Positions 54,943 through 63,231 of a DNA stretch of 64,000 nt are shown piece after piece. A model generated the notes under the pieces. The model was not told the DNA's origin. It made no database searches and was given only the letters and a program-made list of their open reading frames with translations. The DNA is from Agrobacterium tumefaciens. GTDB lineage: Bacteria; Pseudomonadota; Alphaproteobacteria; Rhizobiales; Rhizobiaceae. The stretch spans positions 1,337,501 through 1,401,500 of the forward strand of contig NZ_CP039904.1 of NCBI RefSeq assembly GCF_005221385.1, given 5' to 3'. Within the stretch, counting starts at the first letter, position 1, and each line of letters starts with the position of its first letter. A program made the translations under genes and the position numbers.

Positions 54943-55332
54943 ACTGCCTTGGTGGCGACAAGGCAGCTTACGGCGGCCACGACTGCTAAGATCAAGCCGC
55001 TGGAAATGGCTGGGCGGGAGCTGTTGTTGGTTTCGGGACTGAAATCCGACAGCAGCCGTCTGAGGTTCCATAGTAGTGGTTATGGCGCAGCCGATAAACC
55101 CGTCACGAATTCGGCTGTTTCCAGTGGCTTAGTACGCGATGGGCAAGGGTCGGAGGTTCAGATACATTCAAGAGCGAAACGAGGAAGTCGGCTCGGGCGC
55201 AGACAGTCATCAGTATCCGAGCTGAATATCCCATTCTATCTTACGCAGCCAGCCAAACCTGATTGAGGATTTTGGCAGCTAGGGCCGCCTTGTCTTGCGG
55301 TAGGAAGGGTGCCGTTCAACATGAACCTGTTG
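54943..55332. other. Intergenic, no gene seen
   Basis: 390 bp between the convergent SDR and ankyrin genes. No terminator with a T-run and no coding frame with recognisable features. Confidence 0.5.
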
Positions 55333-55887
55333 TCACTTCGTCGCACCGTTTGCGGTAAGGACCTCGATAAATGATTCATCACCCGTTTCCCTTGCGAAGG
55401 AAAGGGCGGTTTCGCCATCGTGCCCTTCTGCATTCGGATCAGCGCCATGAGCAAGAAGAGCGGCGACGACATCCGGACCATTCTGCTGATTATTTGCCTG
55501 CATGATCAACGGGGTCCACCCTCTTTTGTCGCGAGCCTCAATGTTTGCGCCTCGTTCCACAAGGAGCGGCACGGCATCCGGATCGGTGACAATGTGGAGA
55601 ACGGTGACGCCCTCATCGTTCACAGCATTGATGTTCGCACCATTTTCAAGCAGGAGATCGAGCACTTCCTTATCCGGATACATGTCGAGGAGGTGTATCG
55701 GCTGGAAACCATATTGGTCCCTGGAAACGGCAAGCCCGGGATCGGTCGCGAGCATTGTCCGGACCGTTTCCACTTTGCCCACATGAACGGCGTTGTGGAA
55801 AATTCGCATTTCGTCGCCGTCCGCCGCAATGGCTGAACCGACAGCAACTCCCAAAACCGCCAGAAATCGATAAGCGCAGCGAAACAC
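55333..55887 (-). CDS. Exported ankyrin-repeat protein
   Basis: 184 residues from GTG 55887, chosen because AAGGAGG lies 5-8 bases upstream. Signal peptide FRCAYRFLAVLGVAVGSAIA. The mature part is built from about four to five ankyrin repeats: HNAVHVGKVETVRTMLATDPGLAVSRDQYGFQPIHLLDMYPDKEVLDLLLENGANINAV is partly quoted by its features HLL and LLENGANI, followed by GVTVLHIV, LLVERGANIEARDKRGWTPLIM and LLAHGADPNAEGHDGETALSFA. Periplasmic ankyrin proteins often guard against catalase-related stress or toxins; the partner here is unknown. Confidence 0.9.
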   Translation of the reverse strand: MFRCAYRFLAVLGVAVGSAIAADGDEMRIFHNAVHVGKVETVRTMLATDPGLAVSRDQYGFQPIHLLDMYPDKEVLDLLLENGANINAVNDEGVTVLHIVTDPDAVPLLVERGANIEARDKRGWTPLIMQANNQQNGPDVVAALLAHGADPNAEGHDGETALSFARETGDESFIEVLTANGATK

Positions 55888-56350
55888 AGTTACCTCCTTG
55901 GATATCCTCGGCATCAATCAACGTATAAAGGATTTGATTGCACGCGGGAATTTGACTTTCAGGGTCGGAATCCGAACAACCAGCCCTCGGGTGGAACGCC
56001 GGGGACAGTGGTTGTCACCGGTTCAATCAGTCTGCACCGACAATCCAAAACAGCCTCTGGGCCCCGGGAGAGCCTCCGACCAAGCATGGGACATACGGCT
56101 TCTTTAATCGTTACGGCAGGCGAAGCGTAGCCTGATCATGCGCACCGGCGTAGAGAGGCTTGGTGCACCAGACAATCTCGACAAGAATGACGAGGTAGAA
56201 AATACAACGGCCGGATGGAAGCGGGGCGCGGTCGATTATTCCTTTGTTCAGGTCGGCGCGTCCGCCGTCATTAATATCAGCTCAAGTCGATGAGGTAATG
56301 GGGTAGGCTTTTTTACGCCGTTCCCGCGCGGGAAACGGACGGAAAAGTCG
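55888..56350. other. Intergenic, at most a doubtful 51-residue frame
   Basis: No clear gene in 463 bp. A short plus-strand frame 56138-56293 (ending VIINISSSR-like residues) has a weak ribosome site and no recognised relative. It is mentioned only because it is the longest plausible one. Confidence 0.4.
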
Positions 56351-57292
56351 TCATCGGCTGCACTGCTCCTCCGGCACAAAAACAAGCAAGTTGAAACCCT
56401 CATCAATGTTGAATGTCTGCGGATTGAGCAGTTTGTTCCCATAGGTGGAGCTGAACCAGCACGCGACCCTCTCATTATGAATTGCTGCCAAGGTTTCCCG
56501 GACGCTTCTGTTGATCGCCTCGACGATGTCGATCCCGGTCTTGCCGCGCCTGTTGAGGTGCATGAGCTTTTTCCGCGCGGGGCTTTCTGCATCGGAAACT
56601 GCGATGGATATCCTGTCCTTCGAATAGCTTTTTACCCGAACCCGCAGTCGCTTCGGACGAGACGCATCAAATTGGTCGTTAATCTCTTTGATACGCGCCT
56701 CGATGTCAGCATCGGTCAGACGCACCTCAGGCAAAACATCATCCGCCGGCGCAAGCCCGTCGCCAAATTGCGCGCGCGCAACCTCGGCGGCGTGATGCGC
56801 ATATGCGAGATGGGTGACGGGCAGCGCCTTCAGCCATTTACGGCGCTGTGTGATCGCCATCGATTTTGCCGCTTCCTCGCCCAGTTTGGCGACGGAGAAG
56901 TTTTCTCTTTTCTGCCCCTCACTGGTCATCAGCGTTGCCTGCCAGACATCCCCGTCAGCCGTCTCAACGCGCCTGACGCCGGAAATACCACTTCGGTTGT
57001 TTCTACGCAGAAGTACGGCCTGTTCGTGATTGGTGGCGGGCGGAATGGCAAGAAGGATGGCGTCGCGGTAGGCGCGTGCCTGACGATAGGCGGCATCGCC
57101 GGAACCGTAGATGCTGTCCTTGAACAGCCTGACGATCCTGTGGCCGCGCCGCCTGATACTGACCCACCATCCGGCACCATGGCGAGTGCCGGCGGCCTCT
57201 TCGCGGCGCAGGCCGTAAGTCTCGGCATCGTGTTTTGTCTGTCTCGGATTTCTTTCGAGCGTCACTCCATACCTCAGCCTGTCAGATCTCAT
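56351..57292 (-). CDS. Putative DNA-binding protein with AP2-like domains
   Basis: 313 residues. Two segments resemble AP2 DNA-binding domains: GWWVSIRRRGHRIVRLF...AYRQARAYRDAIL (about 41-82) and NRSGISGVRRV...WQATL...KRENFSVAKLGEEAAKSMAITQRRKWL (about 98-155), each with three strands and a helix. The C-terminal half has no recognised domain and contains a basic stretch (PKRLRVRVKSYSKDR). Bacterial AP2 domains occur in phage and mobile-element proteins. Divergent from vgrG with about 130 bp between, so it could regulate it. The start ATG 57292 lacks a strong ribosome site; a GTG near 57265 is an alternative. Confidence 0.72.
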   Translation of the reverse strand: MRSDRLRYGVTLERNPRQTKHDAETYGLRREEAAGTRHGAGWWVSIRRRGHRIVRLFKDSIYGSGDAAYRQARAYRDAILLAIPPATNHEQAVLLRRNNRSGISGVRRVETADGDVWQATLMTSEGQKRENFSVAKLGEEAAKSMAITQRRKWLKALPVTHLAYAHHAAEVARAQFGDGLAPADDVLPEVRLTDADIEARIKEINDQFDASRPKRLRVRVKSYSKDRISIAVSDAESPARKKLMHLNRRGKTGIDIVEAINRSVRETLAAIHNERVACWFSSTYGNKLLNPQTFNIDEGFNLLVFVPEEQCSR

Positions 57293-57423
57293 CTATGGAA
57301 TTTTGGCATATGCAGGTTGCAGAATTCATGGTGAGTCCATGGTTTCGCCACAATGTTTGATTGCATTCTGTCGAGATTTTGACAGCTGATGGATTTTTTT
57401 TGGCTCTGCTATCGAGGTTCGCG

Positions 57424-59538
57424 ATGAATGATCAGTCTTCTTTTTCCGATTTCGTTCAGGCGAGCCGCGTTCTCAAGGTCAAGTCCCCGCTGGGCGAAGA
57501 CCAGCTTCTTCCGGAACGACTTGCGGTTGATGAGGGCGTCTCGCGGCTCTTCGAAATCCACCTGACGCTGCGTGCGAAGAAGGAAGCGGTCAAGCCCGAG
57601 GAGCTGATCGGCCGGCTGGTCGATGTGTCGGTCGAGATAAGCCAGGGCGACGGGGAAGAGGGCAGCGGCATCCGCCGGCCGTTCAATGGTCTGGTGACGG
57701 AATTGCACGAAGGTCCGCCGATCACCCGCGGCATGCGCTCCTATGCGCTGACGCTGCGGCCGCAGATGTGGCTTCTGTCGCGCCGCTCGGATTGCCGCAT
57801 CTGGATGGACAAGACAGCGGTGGAGATCGTCGAGACGCTGTTTTCCGAACACGGCATTCCCGCCCCCGATACATCGGGCATCATCTCGCCGCCGCCGGCG
57901 CAGCATTACAGTGTGCAGTTTAACGAGACCGATCTGGACTATCTCACCCGGCGTTTCGAAGAGGACGGGCTGTTCTACTGGTTTGCCCATGAGGACGGTT
58001 CCCACAAGCTGCATGTGGCCGATAGCGCCAGCGGCTGGCTTGGGCCGTCGCCGGCCGCCCAGGGTGAGGGGACGGTGCGTCTGGCGCAGGGGTCGTCGGA
58101 TCGCAACCACATTAGCGACTGGGCGCGGCGTTTTTCCTATGTGTCGGGCCAGCGCGCGGGTGCGGACTGGAATTTCGAGACACCGGGCATGGTGCCGGGC
58201 ACCATGACGCCCTCACTGGTGCAGATGCCGGATGCGACGAAACGCGAGCTTTATGAATATCCGGCCCGGATCAAGACGGTTGAAGAGGCCGAGCGGGCGC
58301 AGAAACTGCGCACCCAGTCGATCGAAGCCGATCATGACCGGGTATTCGGTTCGTCGACCACGCGCATCCTGGAAGCCGGCCGCCGCTTTACGCCTTACGA
58401 GGTTGCGCATCCGGAACATGCCTATGAAGAACATGTGATCATCAGGGCAAGCCACAGTATTGTGGATCTCTCCTATGAGACAAACAGCAACGAGCCGGAA
58501 TATCGCAATCACTTCGAGGCGATCCCGGCACGCGTGCCGCTGACGCCGCACCGTGCGACGAAGCGGCCGCGCATTGAAGGTACGCAGGTGGCGATCGTCG
58601 CCGGTCCTGAAGGCGAGGAAATCCATCCGGATCAATATGGCCGCATCAAGCTGTGGTTCCCGTGGGACCGCAAGGCGAAGAAGGATGGAACCGATACGTG
58701 CTGGGTGCGGGTGGCGCAGAACTGGGCGGGCTCGACCTGGGGCGGCCAGATCATTCCACGCATCGGCATGGAGGTGATGGTCGCCTTCGTGGACGGCGAT
58801 CCCGACCGTCCGCTGGTGACGGGGGTGGTGCCGAATGCGCGCCAGACCGTGCCTTATGAGCTGCCAGCGAACAAGACGCGCAGCACATTCCGCACCAACA
58901 CGCACAAAGGGTCCGGATTTAACGAATTGCGGTTTGAGGACGAGGCGGCCAAGGAGGAGGTATTTCTCCACGCTCAGAAGGATACGAATTTTGAAATTCT
59001 GAACGATTACTCCAAGCGTGTGGGACGCGATAAATCGGAACTCGTGGCCAACGACAAATCGACGGAAGTTGGTGGCGATCATGACGAGGTCATAGCGGGC
59101 AACATGTCGATTGCAGTCGGCGAAAATGCCTTGTCGAACCTACTGAGGGACAAGACGAAGCTTGTCTTCGACAAGGTTGGAGCTGCCTTGGGCAAACTCA
59201 AGATCCCGGACCCTTTCAATTTCGCAAAAGGGAATTTCCAGCTTTTCGTCGAGAAAAATCACTCGCAGGTCGTTGGTATTGGTTCCTCGGAGGTTGTCGG
59301 CGGCGCCAAATCGACGGTTGTTGGGCATACCTATCAAACGACGGTCGGTAAATCTCACAGCGTCATCGTGCGGGGGCGCTCTGACACAGATATCGGGCGT
59401 ATCATGAACATTCGGGTGGGCGAACAATTGACGATCAAAGTGGGAGAGAACTCGATGCTGACGATGTCGCGCGAGGGGCATATCGTGATTCAAGGGAAGC
59501 ATATTCATTTCCAAGCCGACCAGATTACACAGAACTGA
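57424..59538 (+). CDS. vgrG: Type VI secretion spike protein VgrG
   Basis: 704 residues from ATG 57424 (GAGG upstream). Phage-baseplate gp27-like N-terminal half (RLFEIHLTLRAKK, QFNETDLDYLTRRFEEDGLFYWFAHEDG), the gp5 OB-fold with HPDQYGRIKLWFPWD about 401-415 and WVRVAQNWAGSTWGGQIIPRIGMEVMVAFVDGDPDRPLVTG, then a C-terminal beta-helix needle of repeated VG..S.VV.G..S motifs (about 540-700) ending VIQGKHIHFQADQ. No extra enzymatic domain is fused, so it probably carries separate cargo. VgrG trimers tip the Hcp tube. Core T6SS genes are not in this window. Confidence 0.97.
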   Translation: MNDQSSFSDFVQASRVLKVKSPLGEDQLLPERLAVDEGVSRLFEIHLTLRAKKEAVKPEELIGRLVDVSVEISQGDGEEGSGIRRPFNGLVTELHEGPPITRGMRSYALTLRPQMWLLSRRSDCRIWMDKTAVEIVETLFSEHGIPAPDTSGIISPPPAQHYSVQFNETDLDYLTRRFEEDGLFYWFAHEDGSHKLHVADSASGWLGPSPAAQGEGTVRLAQGSSDRNHISDWARRFSYVSGQRAGADWNFETPGMVPGTMTPSLVQMPDATKRELYEYPARIKTVEEAERAQKLRTQSIEADHDRVFGSSTTRILEAGRRFTPYEVAHPEHAYEEHVIIRASHSIVDLSYETNSNEPEYRNHFEAIPARVPLTPHRATKRPRIEGTQVAIVAGPEGEEIHPDQYGRIKLWFPWDRKAKKDGTDTCWVRVAQNWAGSTWGGQIIPRIGMEVMVAFVDGDPDRPLVTGVVPNARQTVPYELPANKTRSTFRTNTHKGSGFNELRFEDEAAKEEVFLHAQKDTNFEILNDYSKRVGRDKSELVANDKSTEVGGDHDEVIAGNMSIAVGENALSNLLRDKTKLVFDKVGAALGKLKIPDPFNFAKGNFQLFVEKNHSQVVGIGSSEVVGGAKSTVVGHTYQTTVGKSHSVIVRGRSDTDIGRIMNIRVGEQLTIKVGENSMLTMSREGHIVIQGKHIHFQADQITQN

Positions 59539-59547
59539 GTGTAGGCC

Positions 59548-60693
59548 ATGGCTGAGAAACCGTCAGGATTACCGCCGTCTCGCATGCTGGGTGTGCCGTT
59601 TTCCGCATACGACGACGACAATGTCCTGGAGATGTTGAAAACTGACCTGTCGACGTTCAAACGTCACCCGTTTTTTCCGGTGTCTCCGGGGATCACGCCG
59701 CCATTTCGCGCGGATGCTCCCCAGCAGTCGTTCAATTCCAAAGGCGGATTATGCGAATATATACCCGTTGTGGACGAGACCGTGCTTTTCGGACGATCGT
59801 CCAGTGCAAACAAACTCCTTCCCCAGAAGGAGCGTGAAAACGAGAGCAAGGAAAGCGCCTGGAAATTCGGTGAACTGAGCAAGGATTACAAGGACGCCGG
59901 CGTCGGCAAGAAATATCAGCGCGGCGTCAGGGAGTATCTCGCTTCGGGCTATACACGCACCAACCCGGACGGAAAGACCGCCCACGACACCGACTGGCGC
60001 GGCAAATGGAAGGAGCGCAATTTTCAGGTCGCCGAATATACCTGGTGGAAACACGACAAGAAGGTGGCTGGCGACAGCTTTGGCGACCCGGCAAAGGATT
60101 GGGCTTCGGGAGAATACAAGCTCGGTGCACGGGAGGGCGATGGAAAGGCCGGATTTTCTGTCACCAAGGGCGGAATTGATGCCAAATTGAGCGCAAAAGC
60201 CAGTGTCGCCGCTGCTCAAGGAAAAGTCCAGGTTCTCAAAGACCAGGTCATCTCCGGAGCCGCGAAAGGCGCGGTGCTGAAAGGAGAGCTGGAGGGCGAG
60301 GTTGCTTTTGTCGGTAACCCTGAAGAGGTGACGGGGACGCTGAAACTCGCCGCCAAGGCCAATGTCATCGAGGGTTCAGTCAACGGAGAACTCTGCCTGA
60401 CGCCAAGCCGTGTGGGCAATCCCGTCATCAAAGCGTGGAACTGGCTGTTCGAAGAGCACAACCAGCTCATTGAGGACAAATGGGATATAGGTGTGTGCGT
60501 TGGCGGTGAACTGCAGGGAGCCGTTGGCGCTCAGGCTGAGGCATCTGCGGAAGCAGGCGTGAAAAAAGGCAAGGCGCGCGCCGAGGTCGGCGCCAAACTT
60601 GGTTTTGGCCTCGGCGGCGGCGCCAAAGTGTCCGGCGGCCTGACGGGTCTTGATAAGGCAGCAGACCTCATCAAGGGATGGCAGGGAAAATGA
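59548..60693 (+). CDS. Unrecognised protein, candidate T6SS cargo effector
   Basis: 381 residues, starting 9 bases after the vgrG stop. N-terminal part (1-160) is polar and Pro-rich at first (PSGLPPSRMLGVPFSAYDDDN), with a Trp/Lys-rich stretch (DTDWRGKWKERNFQVAEYTWWKHDKK). From about 180 it becomes a regular series of Ala/Gly/Lys-rich amphipathic segments (AKLSAKASVAAAQGKVQVL, GAAKGAVLKGELEGEVAF, TLKLAAKANVIEGSVNGEL), and it ends in a glycine-rich block KLGFGLGGGAKVSGGLTG. No enzymatic motif is seen. Position right after vgrG and before an exported protein fits a membrane-active effector; this is inference. Confidence 0.7.
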   Translation: MAEKPSGLPPSRMLGVPFSAYDDDNVLEMLKTDLSTFKRHPFFPVSPGITPPFRADAPQQSFNSKGGLCEYIPVVDETVLFGRSSSANKLLPQKERENESKESAWKFGELSKDYKDAGVGKKYQRGVREYLASGYTRTNPDGKTAHDTDWRGKWKERNFQVAEYTWWKHDKKVAGDSFGDPAKDWASGEYKLGAREGDGKAGFSVTKGGIDAKLSAKASVAAAQGKVQVLKDQVISGAAKGAVLKGELEGEVAFVGNPEEVTGTLKLAAKANVIEGSVNGELCLTPSRVGNPVIKAWNWLFEEHNQLIEDKWDIGVCVGGELQGAVGAQAEASAEAGVKKGKARAEVGAKLGFGLGGGAKVSGGLTGLDKAADLIKGWQGK

Positions 60694-60709
60694 TACGGAG
60701 AACCGAACG

Positions 60710-61873
60710 TTGAAGCCTCTATTTTTGGTGCTGCGCCGACTGTCTTTTTCGGCGATGGTTTTAATGACGACCGCAATTGGATTGGATGTTATGGCCGAAG
60801 ATTATACGAGTCGTTTGACCCTCGACAGCACAGCGAAGGCGTCGGAGCCATATGGCTTTGAGGAAACCAAGGATCTTAACTTCCACTCGGTCAAGATCGA
60901 TAAATTTATGTGGTTTAAGGAAAAGCGGGCACTGTCCGAATGGGATAAGTACGAAACCTTCGACAATGTGACCCTGCAGACGATCGGTTATGATCCTGCC
61001 AATCGCGATCATTTCGAAATCCAGATCATCACCGCCGAGATCAAACCGGAAAAGGTTGCGCGCGGGGTCGATTACGCCCGACTCTTTGCGAAAGAATGGG
61101 CGCCTTCTGTCTCCGCGATGAAGGAATATGGTCGTGACGCTGGCGATGTGTTTGCCCTCGGGCCGGATAATGGATTCAACCGCCGTGAGAGGGTCGCGGT
61201 TTGGCGTAAGGATAAGTCGCTGCTCATCGTGCGCGCTGGCTACGCGGAAGAGGAGGCCGCCCGCGTCGAACCCCGGATCGCGCAATTTTTCGGAGCTTTG
61301 AAGTTCGACAACGAAACGACTGACAGCATTGACGGCGCGATGCATCTGGAAGAGCTGCCGTCGAGCGGTGGTGCCGCCTACTCCGCACGCCTGCCGGACG
61401 GATGGAAAAAACTGACGCAGAACAGCGATCCCAATCCGTCCTATACGGGGGCGATATTCACAAATTCCAATGATCCAGACGGAAACGCGGCTGTATCCCT
61501 GTTCGTCTTTCCAACGCCCAAGTCGGATCTGTCGCCAACTGACGACCAACTGCGTCAGCTTGCCGCGAAGGTGGTGGAAATCGAACTGCAAAATCTCATG
61601 CCGGACGTCGGCTTTAAGCTGGACCAGGACGTCAGCTTCGTTCCCGGCGAAAAAGTCGGCGATGTGGATAAGGGTTTCATCGACATCGTTACTCTCCAGG
61701 GCAGCGAGCAGAAGATACGTGCCAGGACCGTATTGAGCTTCAGGAAGGGCGTTGTCGCCGCAGTGGCTTCGCTCACGGCGTTCCCCGCTACGCCAAAAGA
61801 CGTTGCAACGATGATCCATACCGACTTCGTCACCCGTACCATCGGAGAGGGTTTGGTGGGTCAACTGAAATGA
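60710..61873 (+). CDS. Exported protein, candidate immunity or cargo-associated protein
   Basis: 387 residues from TTG 60710 (CGGAG upstream); the gene starts 16 bp after the preceding stop. A signal peptide (LVLRRLSFSAMVLMTTAIGLDVMA) sends it to the periplasm. Two halves of similar size follow: about 30-220 (KIDKFMWFKEKRALSEWDKYETF, VARGVDYARLFAKEWAPSVSAMKEYGRDAGDVFAL, RVEPRIAQFFGALKF) and about 230-385 (YSARLPDGWKKLTQNSDPNPSYTGAIFTNSNDPDGNAAVSLFVFP). The second half recalls PsbP/DcrB-like folds (DUF1795). A Sec-exported product beside a vgrG cargo gene is the usual pattern for immunity against a periplasm- or membrane-acting toxin (inference). Confidence 0.72.
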   Translation: MKPLFLVLRRLSFSAMVLMTTAIGLDVMAEDYTSRLTLDSTAKASEPYGFEETKDLNFHSVKIDKFMWFKEKRALSEWDKYETFDNVTLQTIGYDPANRDHFEIQIITAEIKPEKVARGVDYARLFAKEWAPSVSAMKEYGRDAGDVFALGPDNGFNRRERVAVWRKDKSLLIVRAGYAEEEAARVEPRIAQFFGALKFDNETTDSIDGAMHLEELPSSGGAAYSARLPDGWKKLTQNSDPNPSYTGAIFTNSNDPDGNAAVSLFVFPTPKSDLSPTDDQLRQLAAKVVEIELQNLMPDVGFKLDQDVSFVPGEKVGDVDKGFIDIVTLQGSEQKIRARTVLSFRKGVVAAVASLTAFPATPKDVATMIHTDFVTRTIGEGLVGQLK

Positions 61874-61951
61874 ATATCTGTGGTCGATGGAGCGCCGCTC
61901 ATTTGGGGATCGGCCTTCCACCTGGGTGAATTTAGAGGGAGTTCGCACGAT

Positions 61952-62200
61952 ATGAATCAGATACCTGATCGTAAAGCGCTTTTAGGGGACGCTCTTCCGT
62001 TGCCGGAGGATGCATGGGGGAAGCTTCTGAAGCTCGCGACGATGATCGAGTTCGATGGTTCCGGGACGCTGACGATCCGCAACGGCGAGGCCCGAATCTC
62101 ATTGGGCTCTGACGGCGTGGTGAGGGTGGAAGGTAAAAAAATTATCCAGACGGCTCGTCAGAATATCGCGCTCGACGCTGCCTATATTGACCTGAACTGA
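61952..62200 (+). CDS. Small spike-tail-like protein
   Basis: 82 residues from ATG 61952 (GAGGGA upstream, rather long spacing). The C-terminal half GTLTIRNGEARISLGSDGVVRVEGKKIIQTARQNIALD is partly quoted through its core: regular short beta-strands with G-x-V/I-x-V-x-G-K spacing, the same pattern that ends the VgrG needle (SREGHIVIQGKHI). It may extend or cap the spike, or be an adaptor. Located 78 bp after the exported protein and 5 bp before DUF2169. Confidence 0.75.
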   Translation: MNQIPDRKALLGDALPLPEDAWGKLLKLATMIEFDGSGTLTIRNGEARISLGSDGVVRVEGKKIIQTARQNIALDAAYIDLN

Positions 62201-62205
62201 CCGGC

Positions 62206-63231
62206 ATGTGGGCTGTCAGCAACAACACGCCTTTCTCTGCGGACGGCTATTTCATTCGCGACCGCGATGGAAAGGAATATTGGTGTGTCGCCGTGCGCGG
62301 GCGGTTTCGCGCGCGTCCGGACGGTATGACCGATCTTCTTGAGCCGCAGCCCATTCGGCTCTCTCCAGCCTATCGCGATGCCGAGGCAAATGAGCTCCTC
62401 GCGGATGCTGATTTCGCACCTTTCAGGCCCGCCGCAGATATTCTTGTCAACGGCTCAGCCGTTGCACCTGACGAGAAGCCGATAGACCGTATCGATGTCA
62501 CGGTTGCTGTGGGTACGATGACAAAGCAGGCCGCCGTCACGGGCGAAGCGCGTATGGTCAAAAAAAAGCGCGGCTGGGAGGTCGCCGAAAAAGAGCGGGC
62601 CTCGCGCGTCGAACTATCATGGAGGCGTTCGCTCGGCGGAAGCGATCTTTTTGCGGATGATGATGGGGCCGAGTGTGAAGCCAATCCAATTGGCCGGGGC
62701 TGGTCACGTCATTTCGAGCGCGCGCCGGAGGGAGCCGAACTGGTTATGCCGCAGATCGCAGCGCCTGCGGATGTCTTCGATCCAGGTCGCCCGCTTTCGC
62801 AGCCAGTCGGGTTTGGCGCTATTCAGCCGGCTTGGACAACGCGGCGTATCCATGCTGGCACCTATGACGACGCTTGGATTAAAAACAGGTCGCCGCTTTT
62901 GCCTTCCGATTTCTCCGAAAATTTCCACCAGACCGCGCCGGTCGATCAAATCTATTCCGGTGAGTTGCGCGGCGGTGAGCCGGTACGGCTGGAAGGGCTT
63001 CATCCGGAAGGCGGTTATGCATTTCGCCTGCCGCAATGTATCCTCGAAGCTGATACGCGTATTGCCGGAAAGACGCTGACGCACAGGTTCAGGCTCGTTC
63101 AGGTGGAGATCACTGGCGATGAGCGCCTCGTGGATCTGGTATGGAATGCCCATGTGCCATGTGGCGGGCGCGACCAGGATGTCGAGGTCTCTTTTCTCCG
63201 ACTGAGGCAAATGGCCGGAGTTGTCGCATGA
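62206..63231 (+). CDS. DUF2169 domain T6SS adaptor
   Basis: 341 residues. Characteristic entry NNTPFSADGYFIRDRDGKEYWCVAVRGRF and the later RRIHAGTYDDAWIKNRSPLLPSDFSENFHQTAPVDQ. In Agrobacterium a DUF2169 protein is needed to load a cognate effector (Tde2) onto its VgrG, so this gene argues that the vgrG here has a dedicated cargo. Its stop overlaps the next start (ATGA). Cytoplasmic. Confidence 0.93.
   Translation: MWAVSNNTPFSADGYFIRDRDGKEYWCVAVRGRFRARPDGMTDLLEPQPIRLSPAYRDAEANELLADADFAPFRPAADILVNGSAVAPDEKPIDRIDVTVAVGTMTKQAAVTGEARMVKKKRGWEVAEKERASRVELSWRRSLGGSDLFADDDGAECEANPIGRGWSRHFERAPEGAELVMPQIAAPADVFDPGRPLSQPVGFGAIQPAWTTRRIHAGTYDDAWIKNRSPLLPSDFSENFHQTAPVDQIYSGELRGGEPVRLEGLHPEGGYAFRLPQCILEADTRIAGKTLTHRFRLVQVEITGDERLVDLVWNAHVPCGGRDQDVEVSFLRLRQMAGVVA

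Noticed and set aside
57361..57423. Upstream extension of vgrG
   Set aside because: The extra 21 residues have no ribosome site and are unlike VgrG N-termini; ATG 57424 follows GAGG.
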